Positions 27,891 through 36,898 of a stretch of DNA of 64,000 nt are shown one piece after another. Location of the stretch: the NCBI RefSeq assembly GCF_003054265.1, contig NZ_QBKT01000004.1, positions 62,001 to 126,000 on the forward strand, given 5' to 3'. This DNA comes from Kordia periserrulae (GTDB lineage: Bacteria; Bacteroidota; Bacteroidia; Flavobacteriales; Flavobacteriaceae). The notes under the pieces are model-generated. The model was given only the letters and a program-made list of their open reading frames with translations. It searched no databases and was not told the origin of the DNA. Made by a program: the position numbers and the translations under genes. The first letter of the stretch is position 1, and the number at the start of each line of letters is the position of its first letter.

Positions 27891-30800
27891 ATGAAACTAA
27901 CGCTTCCACAACAAGATGTATATTTTGAGCAATTATTGTATCCTAACGAGCCAATATACAATATAGGAGCCAAAATTGCCATTGAAGGAAACCTCGTGTA
28001 CGAACTATTGAACGAAGCTTACATTGCTTTAATCAACCAACACGATGCCTATAGAAGTCAACTAACAGCCAATTACGACAACGTTGAAATTACCACAATT
28101 GCTACGTTTGACAAAGCATTAGACTATCTCGATTTCTCTCATGAAAATAATGCGCTCGCTGCGGCTGAAACCTATATGGAAAAAGATTTTCAAGTAGCGT
28201 TTCAACTAGAAAATGACGAAAATTTACACAAATTCGTGTTGCTCAAAGTGCGCGAAGATTTTCATTATTTATATTCCAAATACCATCATATCATTACAGA
28301 TGGTTGGGGAACTTCTTTGATGTTTCAGCGTTTGGTGGCAAATTATAACGAACTTGTAGAAGTAGGAAAAATACAAAGTGAATATCCGTTTCAATATGCT
28401 GATTTTGCTGAGAATGATACTGCGTATGCGACTTCAGAAGCGTACAAAAATGACGAAACATATTGGAAGCAGAAATTTGAACACTTACCAGATACCTTAC
28501 TAAAAAAGATAGACGAAAATGTTACCATCAATAAAAGTAAGCGCAAAGAACTCTACATAAAACGCGAAGTTTACAACGAACTTATTGAAATTTCCAAAGC
28601 CTGTGGCTCGTCAACCTTTCACTTTATTTTGGGAATTTTATATGTATATTTTTCGAAACGATTCCAAAAAGAGGAATTGGTTATTGGTGTTCCAGTATTG
28701 AACAGAGGTTCGGCGAAATTCAAAAAAACGGTAGGGTTATTTATGGGCGTTTCGGCGCTAAAAGTACATATAGACTCTGAAGCTACTTTTGATGAATTCC
28801 TAACGCAAATCAAACAACAATTACGCGCCGATTACAGACATCAGCGTTTTCCGTTGGGCAAACTCATCAACAGACTCAACTTGGCAACGCAAAACAGGGA
28901 ATTGTTCAACATTACACTTTCGTATGAAAAGCAAGACTACGCGCCAAATTTTTTACACACCAAAACCAGCGTAATTCCTATGACACACGAATCAGAGCGT
29001 GTTGGTTTGGCGTTGTATATCAGAGAATTTGACGAAAAAGAAGATGTAAAAATTGATTTTGATTACAACCTCAACTATTTCAGCGAAAGCGAAATCACGC
29101 GTGTCGTAACGCATTTTGAAAATTTACTTGACGATGTAAAAAACAATCCGACAAAAAAAATAGCGGCATACGAATATGTGTCTGACACTGAAAAAAAACA
29201 AGTAGTACAAGCGTTTAACAACACCTACAAAAAACTTGATACATCTACGACGTTAATTACTAAAATTGACAAAAATGCAGTAACACAAGCTGACAACATC
29301 GCGATTAAAGATTTTGCAATTTCGTACACATACGAGCAAGTATTTGACAAAACCAACGCTATTGCAGCGTATTTGCAAGCACAAACAAAAGAAAATACGC
29401 CGATTGGTGTCTTAATGGAGCGTTCGGCTGACATGATTGTCATATTACTTGGAATTCTAAAATCAGGTCGTTCATACATTCCGCTCGACCCGAATTTTCC
29501 GAAAGAACGCTTAGAGTACATCATTGAAGCGAGTGAATTACAAACCATCATTGGTTCAAGCAACACGCTAATTTCGCTGAGCGAACAAACGAAATTCATA
29601 GAAGCAACTCTCGTATTGCAACTTCCAACGGAAGCAACAACTTTGCCAACAGTTTCTCAAGAAGATACAGCCTATATTATTTACACATCAGGTTCTACAG
29701 GAAAACCAAAAGGTGTGGAAATAGGGCACAGGTCATTGCTCAATTTCTTGACCAGCATGCAAGAAAGTATAGAAATTACAAGTGTAGATACGCTATATTC
29801 CGTAACGACACCATCGTTTGACATTTCTATTTTAGAATTCTTTGCACCGTTAATTTCGGGAGCAACAGTCTATGTGGCAAATCAGGAAACGTTGCAAAAC
29901 CCGAAACGCATTATTGAAGAACTCGAAACAGTTGCACCAACGCTCATGCAAGCAACGCCAAGTTTCTATCAAATGCTATTTAATGAAGGTTGGGAAGGAA
30001 ACAACAATTTAAAAATATTATGTGGTGGCGATTTGCTTAGTGAAGCTTTGACAGAAAAACTCTTAGCTGCAACACATTCGTTATGGAATATGTATGGTCC
30101 GACAGAAACCACTATTTGGTCAAGTACCAAGCGCATTCACAAAGCTTCGGAAGCTTCCAACATTGGAAAACCGATACAGAACACGAGCTTTTACATTTTG
30201 GATAAACATCAAAACGTATTGCCAGTCAACACAGAAGGGAAACTGTATATTGGCGGTGAAGGGTTGGCGAAAGGCTATTACAAAGCAAGCGATTTAACCA
30301 ATCAGAAATTCATCCAAAATCCATTCAAAACAACTGAAAAAATATACGACACAGGCGATGTAGGAAAATGGAATGAAGCTGGTGAAATCGTATTTTTAGG
30401 ACGTGACGATTTACAAGTAAAAATAAGAGGTTTCCGTATTGAATTAGGAGACATAGAAGCGCAACTCAACAAGCACGAAAAAGTCAACGAAGCAGTTGTG
30501 ATTGCGAAAAAAGAAGCCAATCAAAGTGCTTTTTTGGTAGCGTATATCATTCCAACAGAAGAAACGATAGATACAGCAGAAATCATCAATTTCCTAAAGC
30601 AAAAACTGCCTGCATATATGATTCCGTACACGCTCATCACCGTGACAGATTTTCCGCTAACACCAAACAAAAAAATAGACAGAAAACAACTGACGCAACG
30701 CGATATTGTTTCTGCAAAAACCACTAAAAACGTACATGTAGCGCAAAATGACATGCAAAAAACGTTGTACACATTTTACCAAAAAGCCTTGCAAACACAA

Positions 30801-32324
30801 GAAGATTTTGATATTTCCGAAAGCTTCTTTGCGCTTGGCGGTCATTCACTCAACGCAGTGCGACTCATTGGGTATATTGAAAAAGAATTCCACTATCGTG
30901 TATCGTTAAAAGACTTATTTGAGCATTCGGACATTCTTTCACTTGCTGAATACTTGCAACAAAAAGACTTGAGCAATAGTATAGAAATTGTTCCTGTGGC
31001 AACACAACCGTATTATCCAATTACCTTTCCGCAGTACGCCATTTGGTTGGCGTCGTTGCAACCTGAAAAATCGGTAGCGTACAACATGTTTGGCGCGTAT
31101 GAAATTCAGGGAACGTTGGACAAAAGCATTATGTTGGAAGTGTTTTTAGACACCATAGAACGGTATGAAATTTTACGCACCAACTTTATTGAAGTGGATG
31201 GAGTTGCGTATCAAAAAGTAAAAAGCAGTGACGAAATTTCGTTTGAAATAGAAGAATTTTACGCAACAACTGCTACGTATGACGAACAACTATCCGAATT
31301 CTCCAATAAAGAATTTGACATGGAAAATGATATGTTGGTCCGACTTGCCATTTTTCACGTAGAAGACGGCGTAGACATGTTGGTATTTGCAACGCATCAC
31401 GTAATTATGGACGGTTGGTCGTTGGAATTAATGATTAAAGAAATCACCGATCGCTATACCGCAAATGTTCATAAAACTGCCTTAGACTTACCTACATTAC
31501 ACTATCAATTTAGAGATTATGTAGTTTGGCAAAATGCACACGAAGCCAGAAACGAAGCTAGAAACAGCGCATTTTGGACAAACTATTTGCAAGGATATCA
31601 ATGGAAAAGCTTACTTCCGTACGATACAGAGTTTGCAGAAGACAAATACACAGGAGAATTTTACCTATTCAATTGGGAAGCCTCTTTCTTAAACGAATTA
31701 AATAATATCGCCGTACAAAACAAAGTGACGTTGCATACGTTGCTGATGACGTCATTTCACGTATTGCTCTACAAAATGTACGGAATTGACGATATCTGTT
31801 TAGGAACAATTAACTCAGGAAGAACCTCATTTGGACTCAACGATCACATCGGAATGTTTGTAAAAACATTGCCATTGCGAAGTAAAATTAATCCTGAAGA
31901 AAATTTCTTGACAACGGTATTGAACATGCATCAAAACTTATTGCAAGTAGACGAGCATCAAGATATTCCAGAAGAAGTGTTAAATACCTTGCGTTTGGAA
32001 GCGATTTTGGTATTGCAAAACCAAACCTTCAACTACGGTAAAATTGACGTTACGGATGAATTGACATTAAAAACCAGTCCTGTAATCGCCAAATACAATC
32101 GTTTACCAATGTTATTAGACTTTGCATTGAGCGATGACTATTTGCGCGGTTCCATTCTGTACGATACCAGCAAATATCACCGAGAAACGATGGACATCTT
32201 AATTATGAAATATGAAAAATTCCTAAAAGAAATCATTCAAAACATAAACCAAACTATAGACACCATTAACATTGACGTAGCTTTTGAAGCACAAGAAGCT
32301 ATTGATATTGATTTTAATTTTTAA
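27891..32324 (+). CDS. NRPS: C - A (glycine code) - PCP - terminal C
   Basis: 1477 residues. Unlike the other NRPSs here it has no docking domain and starts directly with C motif 1. C1 (about 1-440) has HHIITDGW at ~132. The A domain (about 450-930) shows YIIYTSGSTGKPKG (~595), MYGPTETT, YDTGDVGKW, GRDDLQVKIRGFRIELGDI and a slightly unusual A10 (TPNKKIDRK). The specificity positions read D-I-L-Q-L-G-M-I-W, against D-I-L-Q-L-G-L-I-W for glycine as I remember it. The PCP has FFALGGHSLNAV (~980). The second C domain (about 1040-1477) has an intact THHVIMDGW and closes the protein. With no thioesterase, this terminal C domain is a candidate for release by condensation with an amine or by cyclisation. 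The missing docking domain leaves open whether this module acts first or last. Confidence 0.93.
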   Translation: MKLTLPQQDVYFEQLLYPNEPIYNIGAKIAIEGNLVYELLNEAYIALINQHDAYRSQLTANYDNVEITTIATFDKALDYLDFSHENNALAAAETYMEKDFQVAFQLENDENLHKFVLLKVREDFHYLYSKYHHIITDGWGTSLMFQRLVANYNELVEVGKIQSEYPFQYADFAENDTAYATSEAYKNDETYWKQKFEHLPDTLLKKIDENVTINKSKRKELYIKREVYNELIEISKACGSSTFHFILGILYVYFSKRFQKEELVIGVPVLNRGSAKFKKTVGLFMGVSALKVHIDSEATFDEFLTQIKQQLRADYRHQRFPLGKLINRLNLATQNRELFNITLSYEKQDYAPNFLHTKTSVIPMTHESERVGLALYIREFDEKEDVKIDFDYNLNYFSESEITRVVTHFENLLDDVKNNPTKKIAAYEYVSDTEKKQVVQAFNNTYKKLDTSTTLITKIDKNAVTQADNIAIKDFAISYTYEQVFDKTNAIAAYLQAQTKENTPIGVLMERSADMIVILLGILKSGRSYIPLDPNFPKERLEYIIEASELQTIIGSSNTLISLSEQTKFIEATLVLQLPTEATTLPTVSQEDTAYIIYTSGSTGKPKGVEIGHRSLLNFLTSMQESIEITSVDTLYSVTTPSFDISILEFFAPLISGATVYVANQETLQNPKRIIEELETVAPTLMQATPSFYQMLFNEGWEGNNNLKILCGGDLLSEALTEKLLAATHSLWNMYGPTETTIWSSTKRIHKASEASNIGKPIQNTSFYILDKHQNVLPVNTEGKLYIGGEGLAKGYYKASDLTNQKFIQNPFKTTEKIYDTGDVGKWNEAGEIVFLGRDDLQVKIRGFRIELGDIEAQLNKHEKVNEAVVIAKKEANQSAFLVAYIIPTEETIDTAEIINFLKQKLPAYMIPYTLITVTDFPLTPNKKIDRKQLTQRDIVSAKTTKNVHVAQNDMQKTLYTFYQKALQTQEDFDISESFFALGGHSLNAVRLIGYIEKEFHYRVSLKDLFEHSDILSLAEYLQQKDLSNSIEIVPVATQPYYPITFPQYAIWLASLQPEKSVAYNMFGAYEIQGTLDKSIMLEVFLDTIERYEILRTNFIEVDGVAYQKVKSSDEISFEIEEFYATTATYDEQLSEFSNKEFDMENDMLVRLAIFHVEDGVDMLVFATHHVIMDGWSLELMIKEITDRYTANVHKTALDLPTLHYQFRDYVVWQNAHEARNEARNSAFWTNYLQGYQWKSLLPYDTEFAEDKYTGEFYLFNWEASFLNELNNIAVQNKVTLHTLLMTSFHVLLYKMYGIDDICLGTINSGRTSFGLNDHIGMFVKTLPLRSKINPEENFLTTVLNMHQNLLQVDEHQDIPEEVLNTLRLEAILVLQNQTFNYGKIDVTDELTLKTSPVIAKYNRLPMLLDFALSDDYLRGSILYDTSKYHRETMDILIMKYEKFLKEIIQNINQTIDTINIDVAFEAQEAIDIDFNF

Positions 32325-32348
32325 ACAGCGAGTAATACGAAATATCTC

Positions 32349-34304
32349 ATGAAACTTATCACACAAAAAATAACCTTTTTACTTTTCGTTGCATGTTTGA
32401 GCGTGACTTCTCTCAGTAATGCGCAAACGGAAATTACTTTTGACGAAATTGAAACGTTTTACAAACACGCAGAAGTGCTCAACAATGACAACATTCGTTG
32501 GGGATATTTGAACGTACCTGAAAATTGGGACGACCAAAACGGAACGGTAGTACGAATTGCCGTAGCGGTACTCAAAAACTTTGAAAACAAGGAAAATGCA
32601 CCCGCAACCGTATTTATACAAGGAGGACCAGGTGCGAGCGGAATTGGAAATATTTTTTCTTGGCAAAATCACCCACTTCGTAAAAATCATGACATTGTAT
32701 TGTTTGACATTCGTGGAACGGGAAATTCACAACCGCGTTTATGTCCAGACTTAGGAAGAGAACTTTTAGGAATTCTTGCAAAAGATCAACCTAAGGAAGC
32801 TGACGAAGAACAAAAAACCAACGCAGCATTGGCGTGTAAGCAAGAAATGGTACGTCATGGCGTGGATATTGAAGCCTATCATAGTGGTTCAGTGGCAAAA
32901 GACTTGCATGCGTTGTTAAATCACCTAAAGTATAAAAAATGGAATATTTATGCAGCTTCGTACGGAACGTACATGGCGCAAGTGTACGCAAGCATGTTTC
33001 CACAAGACATTGAAGCTTTGGTGTTAGATTCTTCTATTGCTGATATTGAAACCTATTACACAGAAAATACAAGCAATTACATGACGAGTCTGGCAAAAGT
33101 TTTTACGGCTTGCGAGAATGACCCTGAGTGTAATGAGCAATATCCAAACTTGGAAAAAGTGTATTACGAAGTCATTTCCGACATGGAAAAATCACCAATC
33201 ACGGTGGATGTTGCTAAAAACTTAGTCGAAGAAGGCACCTTTACATTTAACAGTGAAGATTTCAAAATCGCCATTCAGCAAGCGTTGTACAACAAGCAAT
33301 TGGTAGAAGTTGTGCCGTTGCTTATCTATCAATTCAAGGAAAAAAACGAAGGCGCGTTAGGAAACTTAGTCGCGGCGTTTTCAAGCTTGTTAAGCATGGA
33401 TTATGGCGTATATTACTGTGTGAGTTGTAACGAAGCATTACCAAACAATGAAGAAACCGAATTTGAAGCCAATGCTGCCAACTATCCAAAACTCAATGGT
33501 GGATTGTCTTTTTACAAATCAGATTTTAAAGTCTGTGACGTTTGGAACCGTAACATTCCCGATTCGTTACTCATACAACACGACCTTAGTAATTTAAAAG
33601 AAACCGCATTTCCTGTGTTGGTATTTTCGGGCGAATACGATCCTATCACACCAGCAACAAATGGTCAAAAAACGGCAGCACGTTTTAGCAATGCGAATGC
33701 CATTCCTGCATACACGTATGGACACATTCCAGGATTTACCAGAATTGGAACGTCGTTGACAACTTCTTTTATCAACAATCCGGCACAATCGATAGAAAAG
33801 GAAGCGTTTGCCAAAGCGCAAAAAATAAAAATGGTAAAAAATGTAGCGCTTAACGGCGGCGTTGGAAACATGGGAAATAGTTTAAATGAAATGAACATTC
33901 TCTTTCTAGCACCATTGTTGATTGCTGTGGGAATCATGCTAGCGTTCATTTTTGTATATCTCTTCCGTTTGTTCAAAAAGAAATACCAACATACATCGGA
34001 TAAAATCATCAGAATCATGACGATTGTTACTTCAATTGTAGGGTTGTTGTCCTTTTTAGGATTAATCAACGCGTTGCTGAGTGTTTCTAAAAGCAACTTC
34101 TTTATTCTAGCTTTCGGATTGCCAGAAAATTATAATTATCTCTTTCAGTTAACTTTAGTTTTCTTAGTATTGGTTATCATTACCGTACTATTTTTTGGGG
34201 TACAAATCAAAAAGATACACGATAGAAGCATTGTGTTTTCTGTCATATTCTCAAACATTTTGATTGTTACTTATATGTTGTATTGGGGAATTTTCGCCTT
34301 GTAG
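32349..34304 (+). CDS. Periplasmic alpha/beta-hydrolase (tripeptidyl/prolyl aminopeptidase-like) with C-terminal membrane anchor
   Basis: 651 residues. A signal peptide (cleavage near SLSNAQ) is followed by an alpha/beta-hydrolase of the TAP/proline iminopeptidase group. It shows an oxyanion region GGPGASG, FDIRGTGNS, the nucleophile elbow AASYGT (Ser204), VFSGEYDPITP (acid Asp) and YTYGHIPGF (catalytic His). Cys pairs such as YYCVSCNE fit a periplasmic location. After about residue 510 come about four membrane helices (MNILFLAPLLIAVGIMLAFI, ITVLFFGV and others), an unusual addition for this family. It starts 24 bp after the glycine NRPS gene. By analogy with the membrane-anchored peptidases ClbP and XcnG, which are unrelated in fold, it may trim an exported prodrug. 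That role is inference. Confidence 0.82.
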   Translation: MKLITQKITFLLFVACLSVTSLSNAQTEITFDEIETFYKHAEVLNNDNIRWGYLNVPENWDDQNGTVVRIAVAVLKNFENKENAPATVFIQGGPGASGIGNIFSWQNHPLRKNHDIVLFDIRGTGNSQPRLCPDLGRELLGILAKDQPKEADEEQKTNAALACKQEMVRHGVDIEAYHSGSVAKDLHALLNHLKYKKWNIYAASYGTYMAQVYASMFPQDIEALVLDSSIADIETYYTENTSNYMTSLAKVFTACENDPECNEQYPNLEKVYYEVISDMEKSPITVDVAKNLVEEGTFTFNSEDFKIAIQQALYNKQLVEVVPLLIYQFKEKNEGALGNLVAAFSSLLSMDYGVYYCVSCNEALPNNEETEFEANAANYPKLNGGLSFYKSDFKVCDVWNRNIPDSLLIQHDLSNLKETAFPVLVFSGEYDPITPATNGQKTAARFSNANAIPAYTYGHIPGFTRIGTSLTTSFINNPAQSIEKEAFAKAQKIKMVKNVALNGGVGNMGNSLNEMNILFLAPLLIAVGIMLAFIFVYLFRLFKKKYQHTSDKIIRIMTIVTSIVGLLSFLGLINALLSVSKSNFFILAFGLPENYNYLFQLTLVFLVLVIITVLFFGVQIKKIHDRSIVFSVIFSNILIVTYMLYWGIFAL

Positions 34305-34350
34305 CGATGACAAAAAAATATGATAAAAATCGTTTGTAAATAATCTCATT

Positions 34351-35742
34351 ATGATAAAAACTATTGAAAAAAACATACTGCTCAATAAATTTGATGCATT
34401 TACCAATCAGGCAGCGACAGACATTCCTGCTTGGATCAATCCTTCTGCTCATCAATTACCAAGCTTATTAGAAAATTATATCTATCCGGTAAGTTCGTGG
34501 CCAGTCATCATTAACAAAGAAATGGCAAATGAGTTGCGGGAACTTTGTGTGCGATTGCCAAAATTATTATACAAAATTCCAGAATTGTATTTTCAAAACG
34601 ATCCTAAAAAAGTTGCAGATTATTATTATGGAGGCAACGAATTAATCGCGCAATACGCATTAATTTGTCATGAAAAAAAGATAGACATTGGTTGTCGATT
34701 AGATTTGACGCATACCGAAAAAGGATTTAAAGTATTGGAAGTAAACATCGGTTCTTCCATCGGTGGTTGGCAAGTACAGAGTTTTGAAAAAGCCATTCGT
34801 AAATACCATCCCTACTTATCCAATCCAGAAACAGCAACATATTTTCAATCGGAAAATTCGCAAGAAAACTATCTTACATTTCTAATCGATAAAATTTTAG
34901 CACAAGTAAGCTCCATTTCGGGTGAACTCAACGTTTTCATGCCCATTGAGCAAATACAAAGTGAAAAAATCAAAAAAGACAGTTTGGATTTCTTCGACGT
35001 TTTATTGCAAAAAGAATTGCAAAAACGAGGACTTAAAGGAAAAGTGTTTAGCGACAAACTCACAGCATTACAATTAAAACAAGGAAAACTATACCTAAAC
35101 AATACGGTTGTGCATGGTATTATCATTCTAAGTTTGGACCAAGAAGAACCGCCAGTGGACGTATTTAGAGCGTTTTTAATGGATCAAGTCTATTTTCCTG
35201 ATAATTTGGCGCTCAATCTCTATGGAGACAAGCGCAATTTAGGTTTATTGATTGAATTGGCAGCACAGGAAAAATTCGCCAATGAAGACAATGAATTAAT
35301 TTTAAAAAGTATTCCGTGGACGGCAGAAATCAAAAATCGCGACATCATTCACCAAAAAGAAACGGTTAACTTGCTAGACTTTATCCGAAAAAACAGAGAA
35401 AATTTGGTCATTAAATCGGCACGTGGCTATCAAGGGAAAGACGTATTTATCGGAAAATTTTGCGCTGATGCAGAATGGGAAGAAGCAATATCGCTGGCAC
35501 TAACAGAAACCGATTTCATTGCGCAAGAATTCAGCGATTCTTTAAATTACGTAGCACCAAACAAGCACAATCAATGGACACCACACAAACTCATTTGGGG
35601 CGCTTTCGGATTTGGTGATACTTATGGTGGCGTTTGGGTGCGCATGTCGGAAGTAAAAACGGATGTCGGAATCATCAATTCTGCTACAGGCGCTGTAGAA
35701 GGAATCGTGTACGAAATGGATGACGCGTTGCTAGATGATTAA
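34351..35742 (+). CDS. ATP-grasp-like (circularly permuted type) protein in the NRPS cluster
   Basis: 463 residues, no signal peptide. The pieces look like a circularly permuted ATP-grasp ligase: GFKVLEVNIGSSIGGWQ (Mg/ATP-binding Glu-Asn region), NLGLLIELAAQEKF, ILKSIPWTAEI and ENLVIKSARGYQGKDVFIG (nucleotide-binding Lys and glycine-rich strand). Such proteins form amide bonds using ATP; some modify peptides or polyamines. The gene overlaps the phosphopantetheinyl transferase gene by 8 bp and follows the hydrolase by 46 bp, so it is probably a cluster member that tailors the peptide or supplies a building block. The family call rests on motif shape only. Confidence 0.65.
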   Translation: MIKTIEKNILLNKFDAFTNQAATDIPAWINPSAHQLPSLLENYIYPVSSWPVIINKEMANELRELCVRLPKLLYKIPELYFQNDPKKVADYYYGGNELIAQYALICHEKKIDIGCRLDLTHTEKGFKVLEVNIGSSIGGWQVQSFEKAIRKYHPYLSNPETATYFQSENSQENYLTFLIDKILAQVSSISGELNVFMPIEQIQSEKIKKDSLDFFDVLLQKELQKRGLKGKVFSDKLTALQLKQGKLYLNNTVVHGIIILSLDQEEPPVDVFRAFLMDQVYFPDNLALNLYGDKRNLGLLIELAAQEKFANEDNELILKSIPWTAEIKNRDIIHQKETVNLLDFIRKNRENLVIKSARGYQGKDVFIGKFCADAEWEEAISLALTETDFIAQEFSDSLNYVAPNKHNQWTPHKLIWGAFGFGDTYGGVWVRMSEVKTDVGIINSATGAVEGIVYEMDDALLDD

Positions 35743-36418
35743 TATTTACTACACATACATACACGAATCCATTCATCAGCAGTTACTGAATGCCTATTTG
35801 CATACGTTTCCGCAAGAATTTCAAACAAAAGTGTTGAAATTCCGGAGATGGCAAGATGCACAATTATCGCTATTGGGCAGATTATTGCTGCGTCACAGCT
35901 TGCAAAAGCTTGGAAAAGAAGCCTTAGAGCAAAAATTGCAATACACGGCATACAACAAACCGTATTTTGAAAACAATCCGCTAAGCTTTAACATTTCGCA
36001 TTCGGGAAACATGGCAATATGCGCCGTTTCAGAACATCTTCAAATTGGAATTGACATTGAAGTAAAAGAAACCATCAATATTCACGATTTTAAACTGCAA
36101 ATGACCGATAACGAATGGAATACAATTTACAACGCTTCTCAGAAACAGCAGGCGTTTTACGACTATTGGACGCAAAAAGAAGCTGTTATCAAAGCAGGCG
36201 GAAAAGGCTTGTCGATTGACTTAAAATCCTATGAAATTCATAAAAACAAAACACACATAGAAGGCATTGCGTACGGACTTCAAAAACTGCATATCGACGA
36301 AAATTACGCGTGTCATATAGCATACAAACTTCCAGCATCTGAAGCAAATTACGAATTGCTTTCCGAAAAAATCAACTCGCAAAATATTGATTTTAAGACC
36401 CTTATGTGCAGTTATTAA
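35735..36418 (+). CDS. 4'-phosphopantetheinyl transferase (Sfp type)
   Basis: 227 residues. Core Sfp-family signatures are visible: LGRLLLRHSL, the NISHSGNMAICAV strand, IGIDIEVKE (Mg-binding Asp and Glu) and FYDYWTQKEAVIKAGGKGLS (W-x-x-K-E-A-x-x-K helix). It transfers phosphopantetheine from CoA to the conserved Ser of the ACP and PCP domains encoded upstream. It overlaps the ATP-grasp-like gene by 8 bp and is the last gene of the + strand cluster. Confidence 0.9.
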   Translation: MINIYYTYIHESIHQQLLNAYLHTFPQEFQTKVLKFRRWQDAQLSLLGRLLLRHSLQKLGKEALEQKLQYTAYNKPYFENNPLSFNISHSGNMAICAVSEHLQIGIDIEVKETINIHDFKLQMTDNEWNTIYNASQKQQAFYDYWTQKEAVIKAGGKGLSIDLKSYEIHKNKTHIEGIAYGLQKLHIDENYACHIAYKLPASEANYELLSEKINSQNIDFKTLMCSY

Positions 36419-36892
36419 AATAATTACATTTAATAATATGTTTTGGGCGTATCCTTCGCAAACTCAGGTCGGGCTTTCGCAGTCGCTCTTTCCGTTGCAC
36501 TACAAGGAGCTCCAACAAACGCTCAATCCCTTACGCGGACTATAATTACCGTGAGTTAGACTTAAGAAATCACTATGCAATTCATAATTCACAGAGAAAT
36601 AACTAATTGTCAGTTCAGGAGCGCAGTCGAGAACAGCTAAGAATTGATAATTTCAAAAGGAATCTCGTGAGTTATGCTCGGTATCTACGATAATGCTCGA
36701 TTTGGCATTGAGAATAATCTATTAGTAATCAGCTACATAATAAAATAGTTATATCGAACTCACGTTGATTACCATTTAGATTCTTAATGTAATCTTGTTT
36801 CATTAATCACAAACACCTTCAAATTCTTAACACAAGCATTAAAAACCAAAACATTTTTGTAAATTAATGTCACTTTTTAAATTCAAAAAATA
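36419..36892. other. 474-bp intergenic region with repeat-like sequence; no gene
   Basis: No convincing ORF. From about 36443 to 36545 is a relatively GC-rich stretch (GGGCGTATCCTTCG ... CTCAATCCCTTACGCGG) of a kind I recall from intergenic regions of Flavobacteriaceae. From 36551 a second element resembles one at 63488. The end holds the promoter region of the LytTR gene, including CATTAATCACAA (36801-36812). Confidence 0.6.
36551..36715. repeat. Dispersed intergenic repeat, copy A
   Basis: Shares blocks in the same order with 63488-63640: GTGAGTTAGAC.TAAGAAATC, GAGCGCAGTCGAGAACA, AATCTCG and GCTCGGTA.CT.CGATAATGCTC. The blocks are separated by diverged sequence, as in an old or selected non-coding repeat. 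No ORF or terminal inverted repeat was recognised. Confidence 0.6.
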
Positions 36893-36898
36893 GTGACA
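36868..36898 (+). promoter_or_regulatory. Inverted repeat TGTCACT...AGTGACA overlapping the LytTR start codon
   Basis: Arms TGTCACT (36868-36874) and AGTGACA (36892-36898), with T-rich then A-rich inner flanks that extend the symmetry. The right arm covers the GTG start at 36893, so a bound protein or an RNA hairpin here could limit expression. Function inferred from position only. Confidence 0.4.

Noticed and set aside
36419-36892. tRNA or small rRNA-related gene in the GC-richer intergenic block
   Set aside because: No cloverleaf with a recognisable T-loop and anticodon arm could be drawn by eye.
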